NCBI GenBank assembly: GCA_913757435.1
Contig: CAJYDM010000005.1
Location: 124,001 to 188,000, forward strand
DNA: 64,000 nucleotides
Direction of reading: 5' to 3'
From: Syntrophomonas sp. DTU019
GTDB taxonomy: Bacteria > Bacillota > Syntrophomonadia > Syntrophomonadales > Syntrophomonadaceae
A program made the translations under genes and the position numbers. This document shows positions 17,318 through 26,276 of the stretch, one piece after another (position 1 is the first letter of the stretch; every line of letters starts with the position of its first letter). The notes beneath the pieces are model-generated. The model saw nothing but the letters and a program-made list of their open reading frames with translations, did no database searches and was not told the DNA's origin.

Positions 17318-18412
17318 ATGCGCAGGATATCCGTATCGACCCGCACTCGCACAATCATTGTCATCACTCTGGCGGCTTTGATATTGCTATCAGCCGTCTA
17401 CAGTATAAAAAGTTTCTTAAATCCTACCTACACAGAGGGCCAGACCGAACTGTATAAAAGCATTCATAAAGCTCAACTAGACTACAGAGTGATACTTGCT
17501 CCCAACAACTTCTTCCCGGAACCTTCCGCCGGGCCGGGCCGGGCTTACCTATTGCCTTTGACCAGTTACATCGAGACCAACCTGGTCTATCAGTTTGAGG
17601 GCCAGTCTGCGGCGGAATTGTCAGGCAATTACCGGGTCGTGGCCACCATGACAGGCTACGTTTTGAAGGACATTAAAGGTGTTCAAGGGACTGAAAGACA
17701 GCGTGTCATGGTCTGGGAAAAAAGCAATGAACTGCTGCCTGCGACTCCATTTAAAACCCAGGATAAATCTTTTGTCTTGCGGCAGACGGTGCCGGTGGTA
17801 TTAATAGATTACGTTAATTTCGTAAACAGCCTGCGGGAAACCTACCGAGTAGGGGTAGACATTGTGGAACTGGTGGTGCGCTACCATGTCAACGCCAACA
17901 CTACAACTGCTGAAGGCAGCGCAGAGACCCAGCTGGCCCCTGCTATCGTTATTCCCATCGGCGAGGAGGCCTTTATGGTGGAAGGCAATTTAACTGACCA
18001 GAAGCCTGCCAACATCACTCAGGTTACAAGTGTTCCGGTGCCCGGGGCTATGATGAAACGCATCATCGGTGTAGCGGTTACGGTATTTTTGCTGCTGGCC
18101 CTGCTGGCTGTGCTTAAATACACCGAAGCCGCTGCAAGCAATAAATCGGAAAAAGAGCTGGTCAATATCATCAACAAGCATGGCAGCCGCATGATAGAGT
18201 TGCAGTCTGTATTGCCGCATGATCTGCTGGCCAGCATGCTTAAAGTGGCCAGCTTCGATGATCTGATCAAACTGGCCGATGAGACCAGTCAACCGATTCT
18301 CTATGAGAATCTCACTCCCCGCAGACACTGCTTCTATGTGCGTCACCTTGAGACTCTGTATGGTTATCAAATGGAAGTTGAAGAGCAATTCGACTCCTAC
18401 TTGCCGGTATAG
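17318..18412 (+). CDS. DUF5305-like two-pass membrane protein
   Basis: 364 residues. An N-terminal membrane helix (IIVITLAALILLSAVYSI, about residues 13-32) is followed by an extracytoplasmic beta-rich domain, a second helix (GVAVTVFLLLALLAVL, about residues 250-267) and a cytoplasmic tail of about 95 residues. The outside domain with YRVVATMTGYVL resembles DUF5305 proteins, which in archaea and some Firmicutes accompany SipW-like peptidases and TasA-like proteins. The family assignment is by pattern only. AGAGGAGG lies upstream of the ATG. A role in anchoring or assembling the secreted proteins is inference. Confidence 0.6.
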   Translation: MRRISVSTRTRTIIVITLAALILLSAVYSIKSFLNPTYTEGQTELYKSIHKAQLDYRVILAPNNFFPEPSAGPGRAYLLPLTSYIETNLVYQFEGQSAAELSGNYRVVATMTGYVLKDIKGVQGTERQRVMVWEKSNELLPATPFKTQDKSFVLRQTVPVVLIDYVNFVNSLRETYRVGVDIVELVVRYHVNANTTTAEGSAETQLAPAIVIPIGEEAFMVEGNLTDQKPANITQVTSVPVPGAMMKRIIGVAVTVFLLLALLAVLKYTEAAASNKSEKELVNIINKHGSRMIELQSVLPHDLLASMLKVASFDDLIKLADETSQPILYENLTPRRHCFYVRHLETLYGYQMEVEEQFDSYLPV

Positions 18413-18587
18413 AGGCCGTGCCGGGTATATATGGTACTTTAGTGTAGGCTCTGACTATCCTCCAGACTAGGCTTAAAATAGACTCGCGAACCTCGCCAGG
18501 TCTGAAGGCTAACAGTATATTTAAGGTAGCACTATTATGTCGGTTGACAATGTCGGCTCCATGAGGACTAAAGGAGGTGGGTATCGA

Positions 18588-19373
18588 TTGAAGGCTGTTA
18601 GGTATTTATTGCTGATTACCGTTATGCTCTTGCTGTTGACAGGAACAGCTATGGCGACGGATGAGTATAAAAACCTGATAGAATGGGCGGGAATTCCCAG
18701 TTCCAGTGATCCGCCCGGAACATTAGATTACATGGACCCGGGTAATCCCAACAGCGCTGATCGCAGGGATATTGGCACTACCAGCTGCGAGGTCAATGCT
18801 GCCGGAGACCTGGTATGTACCATGACCGGCACCTACCCCGGCTATCAGGCCTATATCGCTGCCACACTGGCTAATGTGACCCGCCACCCGGTTAAGATTA
18901 CTGCGGTCAGAATAGTTGATAAGCCAGAGGCCTTGATTGTAGATGCCGGAAACCTGGAAGGCCACTCTTTAGTGGGAAAAATCATACCGAAGAACAGCAG
19001 CATTGATATCCGCATAATCACCCGCATGGGTGATATTGAGCAGGACAGCAGCTATCGCTTTAAAATTATCATCGAAGCCGTACAGGAGATGTCAGACGAT
19101 AATGGCAACGGAGATGGCGGCAACGGCGACAATGGTGACGGTAGTAACGGAGAGACTTTACATGACGAAGACAGAAATGATGAACCCGCCCAGCGGGAGG
19201 AGGTCCAGGTTGAAGAACCTCCGGTGAGCAAGCCCCCGGTGAAACTCCTGGAAACCATCAAGCTCCCCATAGAACTGCCTGAATTGCCCAAAACCGGCGC
19301 CGATATGCTGGCATTCATGGGAGCAGGCTTAGCCCTGGGAGGCATTGGTTATATGCTGAGGCGCTTCTTCTAA
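18588..19373 (+). CDS. LPKTG-anchored surface protein with TasA-like repeat motif
   Basis: About 261 residues. A signal peptide (YLLLITVMLLLLTGTAMA) leads into a domain with YMDPGNPNSADRRDIG and GTYPGYQAYI, paralogous to the TasA-like protein at 14994. A low-complexity Gly/Asn/Asp linker (residues about 185-205) and an acidic/proline stretch follow. The C-terminus is LPELPKTGADMLAFMGAG, a hydrophobic helix and RRFF, a sortase signal. AGGAGG at 18572-18577 supports the TTG start at 18588. No sortase gene is in the window. It probably displays or caps a fibre at the wall, which is inference. Confidence 0.75.
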   Translation: MKAVRYLLLITVMLLLLTGTAMATDEYKNLIEWAGIPSSSDPPGTLDYMDPGNPNSADRRDIGTTSCEVNAAGDLVCTMTGTYPGYQAYIAATLANVTRHPVKITAVRIVDKPEALIVDAGNLEGHSLVGKIIPKNSSIDIRIITRMGDIEQDSSYRFKIIIEAVQEMSDDNGNGDGGNGDNGDGSNGETLHDEDRNDEPAQREEVQVEEPPVSKPPVKLLETIKLPIELPELPKTGADMLAFMGAGLALGGIGYMLRRFF

Positions 19374-19406
19374 ATCTGCGATGAATCGCAACCATAGAAG
19401 GCATTA

Positions 19407-19440
19407 AAGACCGGTCAGCCAGGCTGCCGGTCTTATTATT
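19407..19440 (+). terminator. terminator closing the secretion locus
   Basis: AAGACCGG pairs with CCGGTCTT, with inner CAGCC/GGCTG, followed by ATTATTATT. Confidence 0.75.
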
Positions 19441-19576
19441 ATTCATTCAACTGTACGCCTGCATTGTTCACTGCAGATGCCAATATGCTGGAGCCTGGGG
19501 GAACAGGTTGTGCACGGCATTGGTTGCTAAGGCACTCCAATTCTGAATTCCAACTTCCGAATGGTATTATTTATAT

Positions 19577-20104
19577 CTATTGTTCACTCAGGCATAAATC
19601 TGCTATCTTCCATTGTCCATCGGTAAAATGTTGGGTCACTTGATAGATGTAGCGGTCGCCAGGCTGGTAACAGTCTGTGAGCGGGACCATGATCACAGTA
19701 CTTTCCCCATGACGGGTGATAGCTGCCTTTTCCCGGTGGGCTGCGGTGAGGTAAGGGATGCCTTCGCAAGGAATGATGCGCAAATTACCCTGATCATCGG
19801 TAAAGGTGTAGGCCTCAAGAATATCCGCTGCCAGGGAGGCTTCAAATCCTCCTGACAAATAATCGTAAGCATCGGCATAGCTGCGGCCATGGCTGGAAAC
19901 TGGATAAACCTCTGCGGCCTCGATATCAGCGAAGAATGATGCTAATAGATCGAACGAATTGACGGCCTGGTTATATGCGTCAACAGGCGGTTCCGGCTTC
20001 TCTTTGCCCATATCAAATGAGCGGGCGTTTGTACCCATTACCAGGCTGCTCCACCACAGAAACAACAGCAGTGTAAACCCCAAAGCTCGGTGGACATTGT
20101 ACAA
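19577..20104 (-). CDS. secreted or lipid-free exported protein of unknown function
   Basis: About 175 residues. A hydrophobic N-terminal helix (LGFTLLLFLWWSSLVMG) acts as signal peptide or anchor. The remainder has a helix-rich start (YNQAVNSFDLLASFFADIEA) and a beta-rich end (YIYQVTQHFTDGQWKIADL), suggesting an NTF2-like or DUF3993-like fold, but I do not recognise the family. On this strand GAGAGG touches an ATG at 20113, so the TTG at 20104 is better spaced. It converges with the secretion locus across the terminator at 19407. Confidence 0.6.
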   Translation of the reverse strand: MYNVHRALGFTLLLFLWWSSLVMGTNARSFDMGKEKPEPPVDAYNQAVNSFDLLASFFADIEAAEVYPVSSHGRSYADAYDYLSGGFEASLAADILEAYTFTDDQGNLRIIPCEGIPYLTAAHREKAAITRHGESTVIMVPLTDCYQPGDRYIYQVTQHFTDGQWKIADLCLSEQ

Positions 20105-20113
20105 GTGCCCCAT

Positions 20114-20568
20114 CCTCTCTATAATGGCTCATAAATATCATTATAAGAAAATGGTGCGCTTCCACAAGCACAGCTTTCCGCCGCTATTCCCCATTTGTCG
20201 GGAATGCAGCGAATCGGGTCGAAGGTACTGAGGCCACAAGAAGATGCCTGGCGATAAGTGCCTTTAGCTGTACAAATTGGATGACTCGATCATTCCCAGC
20301 TGGATATGAGCGGGCCAGTCAAGCGTTGGAGAATAGGCCTGTTAGGCCGATGCTTATCACCTTGTGGCTATTCTGGGGAGAAAATAGGTCTGCTTTCGTA
20401 AAATATGTCATAGTTCAACAAGGGCTTTAGCACCTGGCGTCGATGCTATACTGTTCTCCCAGGTCGGAGCAGCTAGCCCCCACTTATCCGCCCACCTTAT
20501 GTTCAGATCTTTGTCAAGAGTTCACTGCGTGCTGCTGCAATACTTAGGAAAAGCAAGGTTATTGTACA
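20114..20568. other. intergenic region of about 450 bp
   Basis: No gene, promoter consensus or hairpin with a T-run that I can support. It separates two leftward genes. Confidence 0.3.
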
Positions 20569-21546
20569 TCAGTCCGGTATGTGTTTAAGCTTTAAATACC
20601 GTTGATAGACCTCATCGTAGCTCAATTTGGTAAAGGTGCATTCTTTTATGCATATTGTGCAGCCTTGCTGTTTTACGAAGACCGGCAGGCATCTCTCCCT
20701 GACTATATGCGTCTTTCGCCCGGAATGATGTTGAATCGGTTGCTCCAGAATGGCCTTTGACGGACAGGACTTGATGCATTTTCCGCAGCTCTGACAAAAC
20801 TCGGCGATCCAGTCATGATCATTACCAGTGGTGATGGGGAGATTGTCGATGTTGACGAATATGGCTGCAATCCTCTGAAGGGCACCGAATTGGGGGGTTA
20901 TCAACAGCCCATGTCGGCCAAACCAGCCCATTCCGGCGGCGACCGCCAGGGCCGGGTATATAACCAGGCCCCCCAGAGGATGACTGGCCTGGGCTTGAAA
21001 CCCCATGCTTCTTAGATGATCTGTCAACAGGTTGGTAGTCCGGCCCAGGGTATCATAGGTGGACATCACCATTTTGAAAGTCTCCACACTGGGAGCTTTC
21101 ATTATGGCAGTCTTATCCATTTCCGAAAGCAGTACGATAGCCTTATCATACAGGACCGCCCGGTCCTTAAATATTAGATTAGGGGCTAGTTGAGTGTATC
21201 CAATAGCGCCGATTCCAAGTGAACAGGCCAATTCCTCTAGTTCCCTCAACTGGCCTTCGGAAATGGTGTGCTTACTGGTGGGGGGATTACTGTTGATGCT
21301 CTTAATAGCTTTTACGCCCTGGCTAATACAAGAACTGAGGCTGGGGCCGACCACAGGCAGGTTATTCAGACTAAAGGGCACCTCTCCCCCACCTGGAATT
21401 CTATCTGGATTGGGCCAGCTTTTTTCAGGGGAGTCTGGGCTGGCCTGATATGCATTATTTAAAGAAGTCAGACTGCGCTCTAAAGCAAACCAATTAGAAA
21501 CCCGGTGCTGAATAATCTTGAGTATGGCCTTTTCAATAAAATTCAT
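20569..21546 (-). CDS. QueG/epoxyqueuosine-reductase-like iron-sulfur protein
   Basis: 325 residues. The central part has HPLGGLVIYPALAVAAGMGWFG and RHGLLITPQFGALQR, the block shared by QueG and reductive-dehalogenase-related proteins. It is followed by two 4Fe-4S clusters: CQSCGKCIKSCPSKAI and the later Cys pattern GCTICIKECTF. The N-terminal 90 residues differ from QueG, so tRNA queuosine function is not assured. A cytoplasmic reductase, possibly corrinoid-binding, is the family-based expectation. AGGGGG lies five nt before the ATG. No partner gene is adjacent. Confidence 0.7.
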   Translation of the reverse strand: MNFIEKAILKIIQHRVSNWFALERSLTSLNNAYQASPDSPEKSWPNPDRIPGGGEVPFSLNNLPVVGPSLSSCISQGVKAIKSINSNPPTSKHTISEGQLRELEELACSLGIGAIGYTQLAPNLIFKDRAVLYDKAIVLLSEMDKTAIMKAPSVETFKMVMSTYDTLGRTTNLLTDHLRSMGFQAQASHPLGGLVIYPALAVAAGMGWFGRHGLLITPQFGALQRIAAIFVNIDNLPITTGNDHDWIAEFCQSCGKCIKSCPSKAILEQPIQHHSGRKTHIVRERCLPVFVKQQGCTICIKECTFTKLSYDEVYQRYLKLKHIPD

Positions 21547-21647
21547 TGCAACCCCCTATGGCATGACTGCAGGCAGCGGAACACAACCTGATTTACCACC
21601 TGAGGATAGTCAGCATCTTGATTCTTCGCCAGTATGGCCTCCACATA

Positions 21648-22493
21648 TTATATCTCGTAAAAACAGACCCCTAGAAGCCCCGGTCCTGTGTGTACTCCCA
21701 ATACCGGGGATATCTGCGAGCCGGTAATCTCCTTGATATTGGGCAGCTTTTTGAAACGCTCCACCAGGAGGGCATGCTCCTGGGGAGCACCGCCGTGGAC
21801 CACGGCGAGATTTATTTCTCGGTCTTTAACGGCCTGCTCTACGATTTCCACTAATTTCTCAATGGACTTACGACGTCCTTTGGCTTTACAGAAGGTGTAA
21901 TACTCTCCATCGGAATTTACCGAGATCACCGGCTTCAAGTGCAGGAATTCGCCGATCATACCCGCCACTTTTCCGATGCGCCCGCCTCTGCGCAGATACT
22001 CCAGGGTTTCCAGTATATAATATACCCGGGCCTTTTCCTGTAAGGCCTGAATGTTCTCCAGTATGTTGTCAAATTTCCATCCCGCCTTAATATTGCGGGC
22101 GGCATTGATGACCATCCATCCGGTTCCCATGGAAAGGGTGCGGGTATCGATCACCTGTATCTTGAGATTCTTTATCTCGTCAGCCACCATTTTTACTGAA
22201 TCATAGGTGCCGGACAGGGCGCTGGAAATATGCAGGGCGATGCAGTGAGTAAAGCCTTCCTGTATGATTTCTTCGAAGGCGGTACGAATATCATGCGGGG
22301 AGGGCATGGAAGTAGTAGGTATCTCTTTAGGCATACGACCGTATACCTCGTCAGGTTGAATGTCGATCCGGTCTGCATATTCGCGGTCGGGATAGATTAC
22401 CCTCGCCGGTAACACCTTAATACCGTTTTCTTCGACGAAATCAGGGGGCAGGTCACTCATGCTGTCACATACCAGGGCTATTTTTTCCGCCAT
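21648..22493 (-). CDS. DegV family fatty-acid-binding protein
   Basis: 281 residues. It begins MAEKIALVCDSMSDLPPDF, the DegV signature, and has TTSMPSPHDI and HISSALSGTYDSVKM, whose serine/threonine residues bind the fatty-acid carboxylate in this family. DegV/FakB proteins present fatty acids to the FakA kinase. No fakA is visible here. On this strand GGAGGAG lies 7 nt upstream of the ATG at 22493; an upstream start at 22529 is not supported. It is divergent from ylxM. Confidence 0.93.
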   Translation of the reverse strand: MAEKIALVCDSMSDLPPDFVEENGIKVLPARVIYPDREYADRIDIQPDEVYGRMPKEIPTTSMPSPHDIRTAFEEIIQEGFTHCIALHISSALSGTYDSVKMVADEIKNLKIQVIDTRTLSMGTGWMVINAARNIKAGWKFDNILENIQALQEKARVYYILETLEYLRRGGRIGKVAGMIGEFLHLKPVISVNSDGEYYTFCKAKGRRKSIEKLVEIVEQAVKDREINLAVVHGGAPQEHALLVERFKKLPNIKEITGSQISPVLGVHTGPGLLGVCFYEI

Positions 22494-22575
22494 TATTAGC
22501 TCTCCTCCGCATTTATTTGTTGTATCCATTGTAGAATATTGCCATCCTGCGGTAAAGCAAGTTTAAAGCTTTAGG

Positions 22576-22604
22576 TTGACATTTAAACCCTTAGCCTTTA
22601 CAAT
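22576..22604 (+). promoter_or_regulatory. sigma-A promoter of the ylxM-ffh operon
   Basis: TTGACA (22576-22581), a 17-nt spacer and TACAAT (22599-22604), about 45 nt upstream of ylxM. Confidence 0.8.
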
Positions 22605-22648
22605 TTAACGGGTAAAGCATTTTTACTTTACACTAGAGGTGCAAGACT

Positions 22649-22987
22649 ATGCTGGAAAAAATGGAACGGGTCATCATGCTCAAGGACGTTTACGGCCCGC
22701 TATTGACAGATAAGCAAGCCCAGGTATTATCCTGGTATTATGAACAGGACTTATCCTTGACCGAGATCGCGGAATTGTTGGATATCAGCAAACAGGCGGT
22801 ATACGATCTTTTGAGACGCAGCGAGAAAACCCTGCAGGAATATGAGAAGCGACTCGGTTGGCTGCAACGGTTCGGTGTAATGCGTCAGGAGTTGGAAGGG
22901 GTCTGTGCTTTACTTGCAGGCCCTTGTGACGATGAGATCCGCCATCAAGCGGTAAAGACCCTGCGGACTCTGTTGGAGTCCCTGTAA
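22649..22987 (+). CDS. ylxM: YlxM family helix-turn-helix protein
   Basis: 112 residues. A sigma-region-4-like helix-turn-helix (LTDKQAQVLSWYYEQDLSL, then AELLDISKQAVYDLLRR) fills residues about 15-60. The family sits directly upstream of ffh in Firmicutes and is thought to modulate the SRP pathway. The gap to ffh is 12 bp. GAGGTG precedes the ATG. Confidence 0.93.
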   Translation: MLEKMERVIMLKDVYGPLLTDKQAQVLSWYYEQDLSLTEIAELLDISKQAVYDLLRRSEKTLQEYEKRLGWLQRFGVMRQELEGVCALLAGPCDDEIRHQAVKTLRTLLESL

Positions 22988-22999
22988 AGGAGAGATACT

Positions 23000-24343
23000 G
23001 TGGCTTTTGAAGGTTTATCGGATAGGCTGCAAGACATTTTTAAGAAACTGCGCGGCAAAGGCAAGATCAGCGAAGAAGACGTCAAAGTGGCTATGCGTGA
23101 GATCCGACTGGCCCTTTTGGAGGCTGATGTCAACTTCAAAGTGGTCAAAGACTTTGTCAGCCGGATCCGCGAGCGTGCCGTCGGTCAGGAGGTTCTGCAG
23201 AGCCTGACCCCGGGACAACAGATAGTAAAAATCGTCCACGATGAAATGACTGCCCTGATGGGCGGTTCAGAGACCAAATTGAATCTCTCTTCCCGCAATC
23301 CCACCGTATTGATGGCCGTGGGGCTGCAGGGTGCTGGTAAAACCACCACCGTAGCCAAACTGGGCAAAACCCTGGTCAAGCAGGGCAGGCGGCCGCTCCT
23401 GGTTGCCTGTGATATATACCGGCCCGCGGCCATTAAACAGTTGCAAGTCTTGGGGGAACAGACCGGCATTCCGGTATACAGCCAGGGTCAGACGAATCCG
23501 GTAGACATCGCCCAATCTTCCCTGGAATATGCCCGCAGCAACAACCGGGACATAGTCATCCTGGATACTGCCGGGAGGCTGCATATAAATGAAGAAATGA
23601 TGGATGAACTGAAGAACATCCAGAACACTGTCAATCCAGATGAAATCATGCTGGTGGTCGATGCTATGACCGGTCAGGATGCGGTCAATGTAGCGGAAAA
23701 CTTTAATGCCCAACTGCACTTGACAGGTGTCATCCTCACCAAACTGGACGGTGACACCAGGGGCGGGGCAGCCTTATCTGTAAAAGCGGTCACCGGCTGT
23801 CCCATCAAATTCGTGGGCATGGGTGAGAAGTTGGATGCACTGGAGATTTTCCATCCCGACCGGATGGCTTCCCGTATTCTGGGTATGGGAGATGTGCTCA
23901 GCCTGGTTGAAAAGGCTCAGGCCAGCATCGACCGCGACAAAGCCCTGGAGATGGAGCGCAAGATCCGTCAGCAGGAGTTTACCCTGGAGGATTTCAAGGA
24001 GCAGATGCAGCAGGTCAAATCCATGGGGCCATTGGATGAACTCTTAGGTATGATACCGGGTATGGGCAAACAGCTTAAAAACATGCAGATCAGTGTGGAT
24101 GAAAAGGACATCGCCCATATAGAAGCCATCATCAGTTCAATGACTCCTAAGGAGCGCCGCAACCCGGATATTTTAAACGGCAGTCGCAAAAAGCGTATTG
24201 CCCGCGGCAGCGGCACCCGGGTCCAGGATGTGAACCGGCTGGTCAAGCAGTTTGAAGAATCCCGCAAACTGATGAAGCAGTTTTCGGATATGGGCAAGAA
24301 GGCTAAAAAAGGTGGCCTGCCACCTTTTAAGTTACCATTCTAA
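23000..24343 (+). CDS. ffh: signal recognition particle protein Ffh
   Basis: GTPase subunit of the signal recognition particle, 447 residues. The N-domain four-helix bundle (1-85) is followed by a G domain with GLQGAGKTTTVAKLG, DTAGR and TKLDGDTRGG. A methionine-rich M domain (residues about 300-440, with SMGPLDELLGMIPG and RIARGSGT) binds 4.5S RNA and signal peptides. AAAGGAGAG precedes the GTG start. Second gene of the operon; the C-terminus GLPPFKLPF is typical. Confidence 0.98.
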   Translation: MAFEGLSDRLQDIFKKLRGKGKISEEDVKVAMREIRLALLEADVNFKVVKDFVSRIRERAVGQEVLQSLTPGQQIVKIVHDEMTALMGGSETKLNLSSRNPTVLMAVGLQGAGKTTTVAKLGKTLVKQGRRPLLVACDIYRPAAIKQLQVLGEQTGIPVYSQGQTNPVDIAQSSLEYARSNNRDIVILDTAGRLHINEEMMDELKNIQNTVNPDEIMLVVDAMTGQDAVNVAENFNAQLHLTGVILTKLDGDTRGGAALSVKAVTGCPIKFVGMGEKLDALEIFHPDRMASRILGMGDVLSLVEKAQASIDRDKALEMERKIRQQEFTLEDFKEQMQQVKSMGPLDELLGMIPGMGKQLKNMQISVDEKDIAHIEAIISSMTPKERRNPDILNGSRKKRIARGSGTRVQDVNRLVKQFEESRKLMKQFSDMGKKAKKGGLPPFKLPF

Positions 24344-24390
24344 TACACCGTGGGTTAACGCCTGCGGCGAATATTTAAGGAGGTTAAGAA

Positions 24391-24657
24391 ATGGCAACTA
24401 AGATCAGGTTGAGAAGAATGGGGGCCAAAAAAAGACCTTTCTATCGCGTGGTAGTGGCAGATTCACGCTCTCCTCGTGATGGCAGGTTTATTGAGGAACT
24501 GGGTTACTATGATCCCAACACCGACCCGGCTACCGTCAAGATAGATGAGGCCAAAACCCTGGAATGGCTCGCCAGTGGGGCCCGGCCTTCAGATACAGCC
24601 AAGTCCCTGTTGAAAAAACAAGGTATCCTGGCCAAGTACAATGAAAGCCGCAAGTAG
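24391..24657 (+). CDS. rpsP: 30S ribosomal protein S16
   Basis: 88 residues, starting [24 protein letters not shown], the complete S16 signature. A strong GGAGG lies upstream. It sits between ffh and khpA as in most Clostridia. Confidence 0.98.
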   Translation: MATKIRLRRMGAKKRPFYRVVVADSRSPRDGRFIEELGYYDPNTDPATVKIDEAKTLEWLASGARPSDTAKSLLKKQGILAKYNESRK

Positions 24658-24679
24658 CCGATACGGGGGGTGAAGCTAC

Positions 24680-24910
24680 ATGAAGGAACTTGTGGATTAT
24701 ATCGCTAGGCTTCTGGTAGATAAACCAGAAGATGTGGTGGTTAACGAAACCGAGGACGACAAAGCCGTTCTCATCGAACTTCGGGTAGCCCCGGAAGATA
24801 TGGGTAAGGTGATCGGCAAACAGGGTAAAATCGCCAAATCGATACGCACCCTGACCAAAGCTGCCGCCGCCAAAGAAGGCAAAAAAGTAGTGGTGGAAAT
24901 TATTCGATAG
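24680..24910 (+). CDS. khpA: KH-domain RNA-binding protein KhpA (YlqC)
   Basis: 76 residues with a single KH domain: VIGKQGKIAKSIRTL carries the GxxG loop. In Firmicutes it pairs with KhpB and acts in RNA binding and cell division or elongation control. GGGGGTG precedes the ATG. Its stop codon lies inside a hairpin that may attenuate transcription into rimM. Confidence 0.95.
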   Translation: MKELVDYIARLLVDKPEDVVVNETEDDKAVLIELRVAPEDMGKVIGKQGKIAKSIRTLTKAAAAKEGKKVVVEIIR

Positions 24911-24932
24911 GGCAAGAGCGCCCTATCGTTTT
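24905..24932 (+). terminator. intra-operon terminator or attenuator hairpin
   Basis: CGATAGGGC (including the khpA stop codon) pairs with GCCCTATCG, followed by TTTTCC. Because rimM follows closely, partial read-through is likely. Confidence 0.55.
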
Positions 24933-24976
24933 CCTTCCCCGGCGGGGAAAATACCCGATCCGGAGGTTGTTAAAAC

Positions 24977-25516
24977 ATGGATGACAGACTGGTGAGTATT
25001 GGAAAAATCACAGGAACCTACGGAATCAAAGGATGGGTGAAAGTAGCTCCTCTGAGCGATTTCCCAGAGCGCTTTGCTTCCTTGACGGAAGTTGCCGTGA
25101 ACAGCCGCGGGGTGGTTACAGTGATGCCAGTTGAAGCTTCCAAACCACATCAGCATGGTTATCTGCTTAAACTTGAGGGCATCGACAGCCCTGAACAGGC
25201 TCAAACCTTAAATAGATCCCTCTTGCAGATAGATGAAAGCGAACTTCATCCGTTGCCAGAAGGGGTCTACTATCATTTCCAGCTAAAGGGACTTGAGGTC
25301 TATGACAGCAGATTGGGTCGGCTGGGGTTCTTGACCGAGATTCTGGAAACCGGAGCCAATGATGTTTATGTGGTTGATTCACCACACTATGGGGAGATTC
25401 TCATTCCGGCCTTAAAAGAAGTTATACTGCAGGTGGATTTAGAGACGGGTCGCATGGAAGTAGCCTTGCTGCCCGGACTGCTGGCTGAGCGGGAAAAACC
25501 CCTGAATGAGGAATGA
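24977..25516 (+). CDS. rimM: ribosome maturation factor RimM
   Basis: 179 residues. It starts [19 protein letters not shown], the RimM N-terminal domain, with a PRC-barrel domain after residue 95 ([21 protein letters not shown]). It assists 30S maturation by binding S19. GGAGG lies 11 nt upstream. It overlaps the possible long form of trmD. Confidence 0.96.
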   Translation: MDDRLVSIGKITGTYGIKGWVKVAPLSDFPERFASLTEVAVNSRGVVTVMPVEASKPHQHGYLLKLEGIDSPEQAQTLNRSLLQIDESELHPLPEGVYYHFQLKGLEVYDSRLGRLGFLTEILETGANDVYVVDSPHYGEILIPALKEVILQVDLETGRMEVALLPGLLAEREKPLNEE

Positions 25517-25541
25517 TCAGCCTGAAATGGAGAGTATCAAA

Positions 25542-26276
25542 TTGCAAATTGATATTTTGACTCTTTTTCCGGCTATGTTCTCTGCGCCATTCGCCGAGAG
25601 CATTATCAAAAGAGCGGTTGAAAAGGGTATACTGCAAATTACCATCACCGACATACGCAGCTTTGCTGAAGGCAGACACCTGCAGGTGGATGATTACCCC
25701 TATGGAGGTGGGGCGGGGATGGTAATGAAAGCGGATGTAGCAGGCCGGGCCTTAGCCGCCCGCAAGACCCCTGGCTGCCATACCATTTATCTCTCGCCGC
25801 GGGGAAAGCAGCTGGACCAGAATAAGGTCCAGGAGTTGTCCGGCTTTGATCATCTGGTGTTGTTGTGCGGCCATTACGAAGGCATCGACGAGCGGGTCAT
25901 GAAATATATCGATGAGGAAATATCCATTGGCGATTATGTGCTGACCGGCGGAGAACTGCCGGCTATGGTCCTGGTAGATGCGGTGGCCCGCCTCTTGCCG
26001 GGTGTATTAGGCGATGATTACTCCAGCCAAGAGGAGTCATTCAGCTCCGGGCTTCTGGAATATCCCCATTACACACGCCCGGCAGTCTATAATGGAGAGG
26101 AGGTCCCGGAGGTGCTGATTTCCGGGCACCATGAGAACATCCGCCGTTGGCGGCTGCAGGAGAGCCTGCGCCAGACCCTGCTGAAAAGGCCCGACCTGTT
26201 GTTACAGCGCAGCTTTAGCGCCGAGGAGCGTAAACTCCTGGAAGCCATCCTTTTTGACCGGAAAGAGGTGGACTGA
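25542..26276 (+). CDS. trmD: tRNA (guanine-37-N1)-methyltransferase
   Basis: SPOUT methyltransferase modifying G37 of tRNAs, about 244 residues. It begins [20 protein letters not shown] and has [26 protein letters not shown] and the trefoil-knot block [15 protein letters not shown]. The TTG at 25542 has GGAGAG 7 nt upstream and gives the canonical N-terminus; earlier ATGs at 25506 and 25527 overlap or abut rimM and add non-family residues. Its stop overlaps the next ATG (TGATG). Confidence 0.95.
   Translation: MQIDILTLFPAMFSAPFAESIIKRAVEKGILQITITDIRSFAEGRHLQVDDYPYGGGAGMVMKADVAGRALAARKTPGCHTIYLSPRGKQLDQNKVQELSGFDHLVLLCGHYEGIDERVMKYIDEEISIGDYVLTGGELPAMVLVDAVARLLPGVLGDDYSSQEESFSSGLLEYPHYTRPAVYNGEEVPEVLISGHHENIRRWRLQESLRQTLLKRPDLLLQRSFSAEERKLLEAILFDRKEVD

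Noticed and set aside
20114-20231. Short rightward frame starting near 20124
   Set aside because: No ribosome binding site, no domain, and an arginine/histidine-rich random-looking peptide.
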